A stretch of DNA of 33,319 nucleotides from Lachnospiraceae bacterium (GCA_029227035.1 JAQXZD010000117.1:1-33319), one strand, 5' to 3'; counted from the first letter of the stretch, positions 1 through 9,034 are shown. The notes: generated from the sequence alone by a model not told the origin. Numbers and translations: made by a program.

Positions 1-823
1 AAAAGTGCAGGAAGACGTCAAGGATCAGGTCATCATCATCCCTCGCATCTATACCAACAAACCAAGAACCACCGGAGAAGGATACAAGGGCATCGCCTCC
101 CAGCCGGATCCGGAGAAATCTCCGGATATGATAGAAGGGCTGATTGCCATGCGTAAAATGCATATCCGCGCCATTGAGGAAAGCGGTCTGACCTGTGCTG
201 ACGAAATGCTCTATCCTGAGAACTGGGGCTATGTAGAAGACCTTCTCTCCTATGTGGCAATCGGAGCCCGTTCCGTGGAAGATCAGCAGCATCGCCTTAC
301 CGTCAGCGGCTTTGATGTGGCATCCGGCATGAAGAATCCAACCAGCGGTGATTTTTCCGTTATGCTCAACTCCGTTTATGCTGCCCAGCATCCGCACCAC
401 TTTGTTTATCGCGGATATGAGGTGGAGACAACAGGCAATCCTCTGACACACGTAGTTCTCCGCGGTGCCGTCAGCAAACACGGAAACACTACCCAGAATT
501 ATCACTACGAGGATTTGATTCGCCTCCATGAAATGTACGAAAAGATGGATGTCATCAACCCTGCGGCGATTATCGATACCAACCATTCCAACTCCGGCAA
601 ACAATTCAAGGAGCAGATTCGTATTGCAAAAGAGGTAATGCATAACCGTCAGCTCTCCTCAGATATCCGTAACCTGGTAAAGGGACTGATGATTGAAAGT
701 TACATTGAAGAAGGCGCCCAGAAAATCGGTGACCATATCTATGGAAAATCCATCACAGATCCATGTCTTGGATGGGAAGATTCCAAGCAACTGATTTACG
801 ATATTGCAGAAATGAATGCATAA
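1..823 (+). CDS. 3-deoxy-7-phosphoheptulonate (DAHP) synthase, class I (AroF/AroG/AroH type), 5'-partial
   Basis: Condenses phosphoenolpyruvate with erythrose 4-phosphate, the first step of the shikimate pathway to aromatic amino acids; cytosolic, metal-dependent. The frame is open to the left edge, so the first GTG at position 5 is not the real start. Compared with E. coli AroG (about 350 residues), roughly the first 80 residues lie outside the window. Family signatures seen: KPRTT near the start, GAIGARS-like 'AIGARSVEDQQHR', the 'HVVLRG' strand, 'IIDTNHSNSGKQ' and the C-terminal 'YGKSITDPCLGWEDS'. It is the only plus-strand gene and runs convergently into the hydrogenase-like gene, with a shared terminator between them. 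Which feedback type (Phe, Tyr or Trp) it is cannot be decided from this part. Confidence 0.95.
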   Translation, partial: KVQEDVKDQVIIIPRIYTNKPRTTGEGYKGIASQPDPEKSPDMIEGLIAMRKMHIRAIEESGLTCADEMLYPENWGYVEDLLSYVAIGARSVEDQQHRLTVSGFDVASGMKNPTSGDFSVMLNSVYAAQHPHHFVYRGYEVETTGNPLTHVVLRGAVSKHGNTTQNYHYEDLIRLHEMYEKMDVINPAAIIDTNHSNSGKQFKEQIRIAKEVMHNRQLSSDIRNLVKGLMIESYIEEGAQKIGDHIYGKSITDPCLGWEDSKQLIYDIAEMNA

Positions 824-853
824 AAAAGTCCCGGCATATGCCGGGATTTTTTA
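822..853. terminator. Bidirectional rho-independent terminator
   Basis: An 8-bp perfect palindrome (CCCGGCAT/ATGCCGGG, 830-845) is flanked by a run of A on the left and a run of T on the right, so it can end transcription from both sides. It lies between the convergent DAHP synthase and hydrogenase-like genes and directly follows the DAHP synthase stop codon. Confidence 0.88.
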
Positions 854-856
854 TGC

Positions 857-2794
857 TTATTTTTGCGCCATCAGACTCAATACTTCTTTTACCTGATTTG
901 CCGTGGTAAAGATAATATCCGAAGACGCGCTGATTTCTTCCGAAGCCGCAGCCAGATTCTGCGTGCGGTCATTTACTCCGGTTAAAATCTCAGAAAGTTT
1001 CTGTACCTCTTCAAAAATCTCTTTGATGGACTCCATAATCTGATCCTGATTCTCACTGCTCTTGGCTGCCGTTCCCTTGGAATCCGCTGCAAGATGATTA
1101 ATCTCATCCGCCACTACCGCAAAGCCCTTTCCGACCTCACCTGCACGCGCCGCCTCAATGCTGGCATTTAACGCAAGCATATTGGTCTGGGATGCAATGG
1201 AAACCACCTCTTCATTATTGGCCTTAAGCTGCCGGATTACGGATTCAATAGTACGAAGCCGTGCGTCCAGTTGCTCGCAGAAAGAAGAGATTTCTGACAT
1301 CTCGCCGGAGATGGCACTGCTCTCCTCTGCATTGCTCTCATTGCCGCTCTTCATGTCATCCAGAGATGCATATAAGCCCTCAAACAGTTCATTTACCTGT
1401 GCAACCGATTCTGCAATCAGCTTGTTCTGCTCTTCGACTTCCTTCTTTTCTCTTCTGACAACCTCAGTCAGCTTATCGGACTCTTCCTTTTCCAGCTCCA
1501 CTTCACTCTTAATATAGTGAATACAATTTTCCTTCCGGTTAAATCCATTGTGAATAGCAAGAACCATATCCTCACAGGTCGGATATCCGCAGCACTCACA
1601 GTTAATCTTTCTGGATTCCGGAGTCAGCTTGTTCATCTCTTTGTAGATAGCTTCCTTCTGTGCCTGTGTCGGAATATCATATTTACATTCCTTGGAACGA
1701 TCTGTGTACTTGCGCAGATAATCATCCAGATTCAACTTTGCGAACTGTTTATTCAGCTTTGCAAAACGCTGCGCCGGTGTGAGCTTTCGCGCCCAGGCTC
1801 CGTTCTTACCGTTCTTCTTGGATGCCGCCTTAATCTCCTGTACCGCAGAAAATGCAGTATCCGTATTGGCACGTTCCTCTTCCACGCCGGTACCGTACAG
1901 ACATCCCGCCTCACAATTTAAAGCATCCACAAACAAAGCCTTGTTCTTTCCGGAGAGAATATTGCCCTGCTCTCTCTCGAAATACTTATAAACCCGCTTC
2001 TCGCCCTCTACCTGACGGATATAAACATCCTCTCCCAAAAACCAGTACACATTCTCTTTCAGTCCGCCCGGCATCGGATAGATGGAACCAAGTCCGTATT
2101 CAATCTCATCCTTTGCAAGCTGTCCCTTGATTCCATGCTCTCTGATGTACTTCATCAGATGGTCAAACGTCACATTGTAAGATATGTACCCCTTATTGTT
2201 TGGATCGTCAATCTCGTTTTTCTTGGCAATACACGGACTGATAAATGCCAGCTTATCCGTGATGCCCAGCTCCTTCTTCGCATAAATGGCCGCGCACATC
2301 ATCGGACTCTGAACCGGAAAAAGCTTCGGAAGCAGCTCCGGTACATAGCGCTCAATATATCCCACAATTGCCGGACAAGGCTGTGAAATGCCTCCTGTAA
2401 AATTATACTTCTGAATATAATTCAGATATCCCCACGTTGTAATATCAGCCCCAAAAGATACATTAATGATTCGATTTACCCCAAGTCCCTTCAAACCGCC
2501 GAGCACGCTCTCGTACTCCTGCGGATAATTTGCCTTGAATGCCGGTGCGACCAAAAGTGAAATTCTCTCTCCCGCAGCAAGATCCGCAAAGAATCTTTCC
2601 GTATCATCGACAAACTCTCTTGCATGATGCTCACAGGCGTCAATACACGCCCCGCACGCGATACACTTCAAAGGATCGACATCTATACTGTCGACACCAT
2701 CCTTCTCCACCGCAATACAGGCTCCGATACACTAACACTCCCGAATACACCGATTGCATCCCACGCACTTATCGTTTGTGTAAATCAACTGCAT
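857..2794 (-). CDS. [FeFe]-hydrogenase-like sensor fused to 4Fe-4S domain and methyl-accepting signalling domain; in-frame TAG near the N terminus
   Basis: Domains in order: a two-cluster ferredoxin region; a hydrogenase large-subunit domain with the H-cluster cysteine motifs 'QPCPA', 'SPCIAKK' and 'NCEAGC'; a small 4Fe-4S domain ('[10 protein letters not shown]'); a coiled coil; and a chemotaxis signalling hairpin ('[13 protein letters not shown]', 'GFAVVADEI'). No membrane segment is visible, so it should be a cytoplasmic redox or H2 sensor signalling to CheA/CheW or similar partners, as proposed for sensory [FeFe]-hydrogenases. The natural start is the second ATG at 2792-2794, six bases after GGAGGA, giving 645 codons, but codon 21 is TAG (2732-2734). 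Without readthrough the longest product starts at GTG 2710 (617 residues, weak GGAG upstream) and lacks the first Fe-S motif. It may therefore be a recent pseudogene, a reinitiated protein or a sequence error. Confidence 0.82.
2732..2734 (-). other. In-frame amber codon inside the ferredoxin motif
   Basis: On the coding strand the reading frame from ATG 2792-2794 gives a CxxCxxCxxxC motif ('[11 protein letters not shown]'), then TAG, then '[12 protein letters not shown]' continuing unbroken into the hydrogenase-like domain. Both sides look like real protein, so a single base change explains the stop (for example from TCG or TAC). A programmed readthrough cannot be excluded. Confidence 0.8.
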
Positions 2795-2832
2795 CATTTG
2801 TCCTCCTTTGTTTTTAGCTATTACCTAAAATG

Positions 2833-2862
2833 AGTATACCATATATTGCCTGTTTTCCGCAA
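2833..2862 (-). promoter_or_regulatory. Putative sigma-A promoter of the hydrogenase-like gene
   Basis: On the minus strand, TATACT (-10, 2833-2838) is preceded by TTGCGG (-35, 2857-2862) with an 18-bp spacer. The -10 is good and the -35 weak. It is placed about 40 bases upstream of the GGAGGA and ATG at 2794, supporting the upstream start. The sequence AAAAGTTGCG occurs twice here (about 2855-2890), which could be an operator or chance. Confidence 0.5.
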
Positions 2863-2911
2863 CTTTTACGCGGTTTTTTCGCAACTTTTCGGTGTTTTTA
2901 CGTCCATTTTT

Positions 2912-3454
2912 CTAGCCATAAATCCTTCCGATGACAAACCCCAGCAACTTCGTTCCGATTACCGCCTCCAGCACGCATCCAAACAGTATCAGGACAAGAA
3001 CAGCCGACACGTATGCGGCTTTTTTCAGCTTCACATTTTTCTGATGATAAAAATGCCCCGGTTCCATATGAAGAAGCAAAAGCAAAGCAGCCAGATACAA
3101 AAATCCCTGCGGAATCCATGACGCAAAAAAGAACACAAACCCTGCCGGTCCCATATTCAGCACGCACGCCGCAAGAAACACCCCCATCGTAAAAAAGAGT
3201 CCGCAACGCAAAATAAGGGGAAGGATTTTTTTCACCGGCGTATAGGATAAAATCCATACCAGTGAAAAAAACTTTCCCCGCTCCCACAGAATATTTGCAA
3301 GCAGCGAACTGCTGTCCCACTCGGTTCCGGCAAAAGACTTCATATGATATTCATTCAGAAATCCGTAAGTCGTAAAATACTCGTATCCGAAAAAAGCGGC
3401 ACATAAAATTCCTGCCATGCAAAAACAAATTCCAATGATGATTTCTTTTTTCAT
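2912..3454 (-). CDS. spoIIM: SpoIIM-like integral membrane protein
   Basis: SpoIIM is a mother-cell membrane protein that works with SpoIID and SpoIIP in septal peptidoglycan thinning during engulfment. This 180-residue protein has about five hydrophobic segments (roughly 4-24, 62-98, 99-115, 116-128 and 147-170), the pattern of the SpoIIM family, with the typical 'IPQGFLYLAALLLLLH' segment before a basic loop and a final 'CVLEAVI' helix. It is a little shorter than Bacillus SpoIIM (about 214). The neighbour upstream is an ADP-ribose pyrophosphatase; a similar nudF-spoIIM neighbourhood is known in Bacillus. The start is ATG with a weak GGATGG. Identification rests on topology, short motifs and context, so an unrelated membrane protein remains possible. 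Confidence 0.6.
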   Translation of the reverse strand: MKKEIIIGICFCMAGILCAAFFGYEYFTTYGFLNEYHMKSFAGTEWDSSSLLANILWERGKFFSLVWILSYTPVKKILPLILRCGLFFTMGVFLAACVLNMGPAGFVFFFASWIPQGFLYLAALLLLLHMEPGHFYHQKNVKLKKAAYVSAVLVLILFGCVLEAVIGTKLLGFVIGRIYG

Positions 3455-3491
3455 ATTCCATCCGAAAAAACTTTTCTTTTCAGAATATGTC

Positions 3492-4031
3492 CTAACTTTT
3501 TATTTTATTACTGTAAGCCATAATTGCCGCAACCGTTTTTCCGTCCTGAATCTTTCCCTCGTAAATCATATTGCAGAGTTCTTCCAGAGTATAAATCTCC
3601 ACATCGATGGACTCTGCATCATCCAGATGACGGACTCCCAGCTCCAGATTCTTTGCCACATAGACATCAATGAATTCATCACAAAATGCAACCGTCGTGC
3701 GAAGGGACAGAAGATATTCCACCTGTGCACTCTTATAACCGGTCTCTTCCTCCATCTCCCTTGCCGCGCAAAGTCCGGTATCTTCCGTCCTGCTGTCCCT
3801 GCATCCTGCCGGAATCTCCAAAGTCTCCCTCTCCAACGCATTGCGGTACTGACGAACCATCACAATTCTTCCATCCGGAAGCACCGGCAGAATTGCGGCA
3901 GCTCCCATCCGATGGGATACAAAATCCCACTCCTCCCGGGTACCGTTCGGAAACTGCATCGTATCCTTATAAATGTCCAGAATCGTTCCCTTATACATCA
4001 ATTCTCTTTTTAAACGCTTCATTCTTTCCAT
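3492..4031 (-). CDS. nudF: ADP-ribose pyrophosphatase, NUDIX hydrolase
   Basis: Hydrolyses ADP-ribose to AMP and ribose 5-phosphate, clearing a reactive metabolite in the cytosol. At 179 residues it has the usual family length. The NUDIX box is seen at about residues 77-100, ending in the metal-binding 'AAREMEEETGY'; the spacing from the first Gly to the first Glu is one residue longer than the textbook GX5E. The N terminus 'MYKGTILDIYKDTMQFPNG' matches the dimer-forming domain of the NudF/TrgB group. ATG 4031 follows AAGGAGG at a good distance. It is the first gene of a two-gene unit with the SpoIIM-like gene, 37 bases apart. Confidence 0.88.
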   Translation of the reverse strand: MERMKRLKRELMYKGTILDIYKDTMQFPNGTREEWDFVSHRMGAAAILPVLPDGRIVMVRQYRNALERETLEIPAGCRDSRTEDTGLCAAREMEEETGYKSAQVEYLLSLRTTVAFCDEFIDVYVAKNLELGVRHLDDAESIDVEIYTLEELCNMIYEGKIQDGKTVAAIMAYSNKIKS

Positions 4032-4049
4032 GATTGCCTGCCTCCTTAT

Positions 4050-4097
4050 AAAAATAAGGAAAGTCTTGGAAACACTTGATTTCCAATCCTTTCCTTA
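4050..4097 (-). terminator. Terminator after rny
   Basis: A long hairpin: AAGGAAAG (4056-4063) pairs with 4089-4096 and TTGGAAA (4066-4072) with 4080-4086, separated by a 2x2 internal loop and closed by a 7-nt loop. On the minus strand it is followed by TTATTTTTAT. It ends rny transcription just before the nudF ribosome binding site. Confidence 0.62.
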
Positions 4098-4119
4098 CAT
4101 TTCATTTCTTCATCCAAAA

Positions 4120-5667
4120 TCACTTTGCGTAGTCAACGACGCGGGACTCCCGAATAACATTAACTTTTATCTGACCCGGATATTCCAGTTCAGATTCAAT
4201 CTGCTTCGAGATATCTCTCGCAAGCAGAACCATGTCTGCATCGCTGATCTGTTCAGGAACAACTAAGATACGAATCTCTCTACCTGCCTGAATAGCAAAA
4301 GACTTCTCTACTCCCTTATAACCATTTGTAATATCCTCAAGCTGCTGTAAGCGGTTGGAATATGTTTCCAGTGTCTCTTTTCTTGCTCCCGGTCTTGCAG
4401 CACTGATTGTATCCGCTGCCTGTACCAGACAAGCAATCAAGCTTTCCGGCTCCACATCGCCATGATGTGCTTCCACCGCATTGATAATAAGAGAAGACTC
4501 CTTATACTTTCTGCACAGTTCAACACCAAGCTGAATATGAGAACCTTCCATATCGTGATCAACAGCCTTACCGATGTCATGTAACAGACCTGCACGCTTT
4601 GCCATACGAACATCCTCGCCGATTTCAGCAGCAAGAAGTCCTGACAACTGTGCAACTTCAATGGAATGCTTCAAAGCATTCTGTCCATAACTGGTACGGA
4701 ACTTCATCTTACCCAACAGGCGAACCAGTTCCGGATGGATTCCGTGAATACCGACTTCAAGGACGGCAGCTTCACCTTCCTCACGAATCATGGTCTCCAC
4801 TTCCTTCTGTGCTTTCTCAACCATTTCCTCAATACGAGCCGGATGAATACGCCCGTCTACAATCAACTTTTCAAGTGCGATTCTTGCCACTTCTCTTCGA
4901 ATCGGATCAAAACTTGATAAGATAACTGCCTCCGGAGTATCATCAATAATCAAATCCACACCGGTCATTGTCTCAAGAGTTCGAATGTTTCGTCCCTCTC
5001 GTCCAATAATACGTCCCTTCATCTCATCATTTGGAAGCTGTACAACCGAAATTGTTGTCTCAGCAACGTGATCCGCAGCACATTTCTGAATGGCGGTAAC
5101 AACATACTCTTTTGCTTTCTTGTTAACCTCCTCTTTCGCCTGCGCTTCCATTTCCTTGATCATCTTTGCAGTGTCAATCTTCACATCTTCTTCAACGGTC
5201 TTTAAGAGATATTCTTTTGCTTGTTCAGAGGTTAATCCGGAGATTCTCTCCAGTTCCTGCACCCGCTGTTCATTGAGCTTTGCTATCTCAACTTTCTGCT
5301 TCTTCAGCTCTTCGTCTCTGGCATTCAGACCGACCTCACGCTTTTCCAATGCTTCAAGCTTCTTATCCAGATTTTCTTCCTTCTGGACAATTCTACGCTC
5401 GTTGCGCTGAATCTCATTTCTGCGCTCTTTAATCTCCTTGTCCAACTCGTTCTTGGAACGGATGGTCTCTTCCTTGATTTCAAGAGTCGCTTCACGCTTC
5501 TTGGTCTCCGCCTTCTTGACTGCCTCGTCGATTATGCTTCTCGCCTGTTCCTCTGCATTTCCAATCTTGGTACTTGCAACCTTCTTGTGATATTCCGCAG
5601 AGATAAACCATACGGCAACCGCAGTAACAATAATTGCGATAACAACAGCAATAATTAACTGTGGCAC
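4120..5667 (-). CDS. rny: Ribonuclease Y
   Basis: Membrane-anchored endoribonuclease that starts decay and maturation of many mRNAs in Firmicutes. The 515 residues show an N-terminal membrane helix (about 3-24), a long charged coiled coil (about 30-150, rich in E/K/R), a KH RNA-binding domain with the GxxG loop in '[11 protein letters not shown]', and an HD domain with the catalytic '[12 protein letters not shown]' followed by 'AHHGDVEP' and '[15 protein letters not shown]'. Length and order are typical of the family. The start is GTG 5665-5667 with AAAGGAGG eight bases upstream. It is monocistronic: its own promoter precedes it and a terminator follows it. Confidence 0.97.
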   Translation of the reverse strand: MPQLIIAVVIAIIVTAVAVWFISAEYHKKVASTKIGNAEEQARSIIDEAVKKAETKKREATLEIKEETIRSKNELDKEIKERRNEIQRNERRIVQKEENLDKKLEALEKREVGLNARDEELKKQKVEIAKLNEQRVQELERISGLTSEQAKEYLLKTVEEDVKIDTAKMIKEMEAQAKEEVNKKAKEYVVTAIQKCAADHVAETTISVVQLPNDEMKGRIIGREGRNIRTLETMTGVDLIIDDTPEAVILSSFDPIRREVARIALEKLIVDGRIHPARIEEMVEKAQKEVETMIREEGEAAVLEVGIHGIHPELVRLLGKMKFRTSYGQNALKHSIEVAQLSGLLAAEIGEDVRMAKRAGLLHDIGKAVDHDMEGSHIQLGVELCRKYKESSLIINAVEAHHGDVEPESLIACLVQAADTISAARPGARKETLETYSNRLQQLEDITNGYKGVEKSFAIQAGREIRILVVPEQISDADMVLLARDISKQIESELEYPGQIKVNVIRESRVVDYAK

Positions 5668-5680
5668 AGGAGCACCTCCT
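5668..5680 (-). promoter_or_regulatory. rny: rny ribosome binding site inside a small hairpin
   Basis: The Shine-Dalgarno AGGAG can pair with CTCCT lying between it and the GTG start (5-bp stem, GTG loop). This would hide the ribosome binding site, and it makes the GTG at 5665-5667 the only well-placed start. The stem is short, so the effect is uncertain. Confidence 0.4.
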
Positions 5681-5756
5681 TTATTAAGTTTTCATTGTAC
5701 ATATAACAAAAAAGAATTCAAGATTGCTTTCTATGTCATAATTTTACAATATAATA

Positions 5757-5785
5757 ATATTATCCTTTTTACTTAAGCATGTCAA
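5757..5785 (-). promoter_or_regulatory. rny: Sigma-A promoter of rny
   Basis: On the minus strand a perfect TTGACA (-35, 5780-5785) and TAATAT (-10, 5757-5762) are separated by 17 bp. The predicted leader is about 80 nt. Confidence 0.75.
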
Positions 5786-5987
5786 GCTATACCGTTTTGG
5801 AATTAATTTCGTCCATCATTGACATTTGTTTGACAATGTTTCAGTGTGTCATGCGCACTTCTTTTTGGTCGAAAACCATTTCTACCCTACGGACTGGATT
5901 GGGTTTATATTTTCCCTCTCACTAAAATTTGAGCTCCGCAGTTTTTCCTAACGCTTTCTTCGGTGTAGTATATGATGTTTAATATTT
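5786..5987. other. AT-rich intergenic stretch without a recognisable gene
   Basis: Between the leucine-rich-repeat gene and the rny promoter nothing protein-coding is seen. No convincing terminator follows the leucine-rich-repeat gene. TTGACA-like words occur near 5818-5840 without a good -10 partner. Confidence 0.5.
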
Positions 5988-7133
5988 TTACTTCACAATC
6001 CGTACTGTCGCTTCCTGTCCCTTGTCCTTTAATAACTTTTTGTAATATTTTAACTTAGCTGCAGGAACTTTGATCTTTGCATTCTCTGATATACCCAAAA
6101 AAGCATACTCTCCTACATAGTTTAATTTTTTTGTTTTTATGTTAATTGTCTTTAGTTTGTTACATTCACAAAATGCAGCATACCCAATGCTCTTTACATT
6201 TTTGGGAATTGTAACACTGGTTAATTCTCTACACTTCATAAAAGCATTTTCCCCAATGCTCTCTACTTTTTGGGGAATTGTAATACTTTTTAATGCCCCA
6301 CAATCTACAAATGCAGAATCCCCGATACTCTTTACACTCCCTGAAATTTTGATACTCTTTAATGCAGAACAACTAGAAAAAGTACTATCTTCGATGCTCT
6401 TTACACCTTCAGGAATTTCGATACTTGTTAATGAATTGCAACCCGAAAAGGCACAGACTCCAATACTCTTTACATTCTTTGGAATATTAACACTTTTTAA
6501 TTCACCACACCAAAAAAATGCATTAGCACCGATACTTTCTACGCTATTAGGGATTTTGACGCTCTTTAATGCCGAGCAGTGAGAAAAAGCAGCCTCTTCA
6601 ATGCTCTTTACTCCCTCTGGAATTTTGATACTCTTTAATGTAGAACAACCATAAAAGGCACCCTCTTCAATGTTCTTTACGCCTTTAGAAATTTTGACGC
6701 TTTTTAAATTATCACAATCCCGAAAAGCATAAGCTCCGATACACTCTACGCCCTTAGGAATTTCGACACATTTTAATCCATAACAATTGTTAAAGGCATT
6801 ACTTCCGATATTCTTTACACTTTTAGGGATTTTGATACTGGTTATCCCCCCACAATTCGTAATAGCAAAGCTCCCAATACTTGTCACCGGTTTGCCGTCA
6901 ATTTCATTCGGAAGCACAAGGTTAGCCAGCCTTCCACTATAGCTTGTAATCTCTACAGTATCATCCGAAGTATCCGCTGTTCCATTATCCGCTATGCGGT
7001 AATGATATCCATCTTCCGTAATCAGATCCTCTGCCTGTACCTGCATGCTATTTCCAGCTAAAATACCAATTGCACACAAGAAGCAAAACGCAAGCAAGGA
7101 ATATGTCTTTTTTCTTTTCTTTGCTTTCTTCAT
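5988..7133 (-). CDS. Secreted BspA-type leucine-rich-repeat protein
   Basis: A 381-residue protein with a basic start and hydrophobic signal peptide (about 1-34, 'MQVQA' end). It has about 12 repeats of 23 residues from about residue 80 to 335, of the form 'LKSVKIPKGVKNIEEGAFYGC'. This is the LRR_5/BspA type found in surface and secreted proteins of gut and oral anaerobes, often in binding roles. The last part ('AKIKVPAAKLKYYKKLL') is a common end cap of such proteins. No LPXTG anchor, wall-binding domain or membrane tail is present, so it is probably released or loosely bound. The gene and its flanks look richer in A+T than the genes on either side. The start ATG has GAGGAGG upstream. The ligand is unknown. 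Confidence 0.88.
   Translation of the reverse strand: MKKAKKRKKTYSLLAFCFLCAIGILAGNSMQVQAEDLITEDGYHYRIADNGTADTSDDTVEITSYSGRLANLVLPNEIDGKPVTSIGSFAITNCGGITSIKIPKSVKNIGSNAFNNCYGLKCVEIPKGVECIGAYAFRDCDNLKSVKISKGVKNIEEGAFYGCSTLKSIKIPEGVKSIEEAAFSHCSALKSVKIPNSVESIGANAFFWCGELKSVNIPKNVKSIGVCAFSGCNSLTSIEIPEGVKSIEDSTFSSCSALKSIKISGSVKSIGDSAFVDCGALKSITIPQKVESIGENAFMKCRELTSVTIPKNVKSIGYAAFCECNKLKTINIKTKKLNYVGEYAFLGISENAKIKVPAAKLKYYKKLLKDKGQEATVRIVK
6130..6890 (-). repeat. 69-bp tandem repeats encoding leucine-rich repeats
   Basis: About eleven degenerate units of 69 bp encode the 23-residue leucine-rich repeats. Words such as 'ctctttac' followed by 'ggaatttt' recur at this period. They are coding repeats, prone to gain or loss of units by recombination. 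Confidence 0.75.
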
Positions 7134-7340
7134 CCTTTTTATCCTCCTCTTTCTCGCTCAATGTTTCTTTTCGCACATCGGAAATTTTTCCCTAAATATA
7201 GCATAAAGCCTACATTATGCGAACCGTTACCGCGACACCTTTTCTACCTAAAACAATTTCATATTCTGTATTCAAAAGTGGAAGAAATCAAGTTGCCTGT
7301 TTCTAATATTAGATTACTTACTTTCTAAAAGTATGTCTAT

Positions 7341-7943
7341 CTATATTTTCATCTGTTTTAATATGTCACTGCTCTGAAACCCTCTTCGCAAAAGGTACTG
7401 ATAAGTCCTTCGAAATTCCTTCTCATCTGCTTCTCCGGGGCTGTAATGACGTTTCTTAAGAAGATTTGCAATCTGCTCCGTCTCATCTGACTGATATTCT
7501 TCATCCAGTGCTTCTTCTATCAGTTCGCTTTTGATTCCTTTCTGAAGCAGCTTTGTCCGAATCTGCCGCCTGCTCATCTTCTCCATCTGCAGCCGTACAA
7601 ACATGCCTGCATAACGGCGGTCATCCAGATAATGAAAGTCTTTCACATATGCAATGGCGGCATCTATACATTCCGACGGATATCCGCCCATCCTGAGTTT
7701 CTCACGAAGCTGATACTCCGTCCTGTCCATCCGTTCCAGAAGATGCATGGCTCTGCGTTTTGCACGTCTGGTCAGGACTTCGTGAATCAGCCGGGAATAA
7801 TCTTCCTCCGAAACAGACTCTCCCTCTTTCAGATGGAACTGCTTTATCTCCGACCGGTAAAGAAGAAGTTCTTCGCCGTTATCCAACCGGACTTTCTGTT
7901 TTCCTTTTTTGTCCGCGGGAACAATCTCCGTAACCATCTGCAT
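7341..7943 (-). CDS. recX: Regulatory protein RecX
   Basis: Modulates RecA filaments by binding in the filament groove. The 200-residue protein is all-helical and basic, with the family's three-helix tandem repeats: 'LLERMDRTEYQLREKLRMGGY', 'YLDDRRYAGMFVR' followed by 'RRQIRTKLLQKGI', and the terminal 'YQYLLRRGFQSSDI'. It starts five bases after the recA stop on the same strand and should be co-transcribed with recA under SOS control. Firmicute RecX is often a longer form (about 260), so this is a shorter version with a reduced N-terminal part. Confidence 0.92.
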   Translation of the reverse strand: MQMVTEIVPADKKGKQKVRLDNGEELLLYRSEIKQFHLKEGESVSEEDYSRLIHEVLTRRAKRRAMHLLERMDRTEYQLREKLRMGGYPSECIDAAIAYVKDFHYLDDRRYAGMFVRLQMEKMSRRQIRTKLLQKGIKSELIEEALDEEYQSDETEQIANLLKKRHYSPGEADEKEFRRTYQYLLRRGFQSSDILKQMKI

Positions 7944-7948
7944 CGGCT

Positions 7949-9004
7949 TTATTCTTCCTCATCTGCCGGTTCCGGATTCTTCGGTTCCTCCGTCTCCGGT
8001 ATGTTCTCCTCCTGTGCAAAATAGTGCTCTCTGACTCTCTGCTCAATCATATCGCAGAACTGAGGATTCTCGCGCAGATAAGTCTTGGCATTCTCACGTC
8101 CCTGTCCAATCTTATCGCCCTCATAAGCATACCATGCACCGGATTTGTTGATGATGCCAACATTCGCAGCCAGATCCAGAATATCTCCTTCCTTGGAAAT
8201 TCCCTTTCCGAACATAATGTCAAACTCTGCCTCTTTAAAAGGCGGTGCGACCTTATTCTTAACCACCTTGACTCTTGTGTGGTTTCCAATGACTTCTCCT
8301 GCCTGCTTCAAGGCCTCCACTCTTCGGACATCCAGCCGGACGGAAGAATAGAACTTAAGCGCACGTCCACCGGTTGTTGTCTCCGGATTTCCGAACATGA
8401 CACCCACCTTCTCACGAAGCTGATTAATAAATATTACGATACAGTTGGACTTACTGATGATACCGGTAAGCTTTCGCAACGCCTGACTCATCAGTCTTGC
8501 CTGCAGTCCCACGTGGGAATCTCCCATATCTCCGTCAATCTCAGCCTTCGGAACAAGAGCCGCAACGGAATCCACAATCACGATATCCACAGCTCCGGAG
8601 CGCACCATCGTCTCCGTAATCTCAAGCGCCTGCTCTCCGCAGTCCGGCTGTGATATGTAAAGATTATCAATATCCACCCCGATATTCTTGGCATATACCG
8701 GATCCAGTGCATGCTCCGCATCAATAAATCCCGCAATGCCTCCCTGCTTCTGCACTTCCGCAACACAGTGAAGCGCAACCGTGGTCTTACCACTGGATTC
8801 CGGTCCGTATATCTCCACAATACGTCCCTTCGGAAGTCCTCCAAGTCCCAGAGCAATATCCAGACTCAGGGAACCGGTTGGAATCGTCTCCACATTCATG
8901 TTCGCCGAATTGTCTCCCAGCTTCATGACCGAACCCTTACCATACTGTCTCTCGATCTGCGCGATTGCCGCATCCAATGCCTTTAATTTATCTTCCTTTG
9001 CCAT
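7949..9004 (-). CDS. recA: Recombinase RecA
   Basis: DNA-dependent ATPase that forms filaments on single-stranded DNA, carries out strand exchange and triggers LexA self-cleavage. At 351 residues it is of normal length. Seen: Walker A 'GPESSGKTT' at 67-75, 'IDAEHALDP', the Walker B strand '[12 protein letters not shown]', the L2-loop region '[19 protein letters not shown]' and an acidic C-terminal tail ending in 'PADEEE'. ATG 9004 follows AAGGAG. Promoter and LexA box lie directly upstream; recX follows. Confidence 0.99.
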   Translation of the reverse strand: MAKEDKLKALDAAIAQIERQYGKGSVMKLGDNSANMNVETIPTGSLSLDIALGLGGLPKGRIVEIYGPESSGKTTVALHCVAEVQKQGGIAGFIDAEHALDPVYAKNIGVDIDNLYISQPDCGEQALEITETMVRSGAVDIVIVDSVAALVPKAEIDGDMGDSHVGLQARLMSQALRKLTGIISKSNCIVIFINQLREKVGVMFGNPETTTGGRALKFYSSVRLDVRRVEALKQAGEVIGNHTRVKVVKNKVAPPFKEAEFDIMFGKGISKEGDILDLAANVGIINKSGAWYAYEGDKIGQGRENAKTYLRENPQFCDMIEQRVREHYFAQEENIPETEEPKNPEPADEEE

Positions 9005-9020
9005 AATAATCTCCTTCTTA

Positions 9021-9034
9021 CGAACTTATGTTCG
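9021..9034 (-). promoter_or_regulatory. recA: LexA (SOS) box of recA
   Basis: CGAACTTATGTTCG matches the Gram-positive LexA consensus CGAAC-N4-GTTCG perfectly. It sits between the predicted transcription start and the ribosome binding site, so bound LexA would block early elongation or initiation. Confidence 0.88.

Noticed and set aside
2732-2734. TAG read as pyrrolysine or another programmed recoding
   Set aside because: Nothing in the window supports pyrrolysine machinery or a downstream insertion element; a point mutation or sequence error is simpler.
2863-2895. Plus-strand terminator (GC stem followed by TTTTTT)
   Set aside because: The stem is only about four pairs with a long loop, and no plus-strand gene leads into it.
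6139-6582. 147-codon plus-strand frame with regular repeats
   Set aside because: It is the antisense image of the leucine-rich-repeat gene; its periodicity simply mirrors the 69-bp coding repeats.
6130-6890. CRISPR-like regular repeats
   Set aside because: Repeats are degenerate, contiguous, 69 bp long and coding, without unique spacers or cas genes. The Ser-rich array at 32890-33319 is rejected for the same reason.
7195-7225. Operator-like inverted repeat GCATAA/TTATGC before the leucine-rich-repeat gene
   Set aside because: Six-base arms with an eight-base loop in AT-rich DNA can occur by chance; no linked regulator and no clear promoter.
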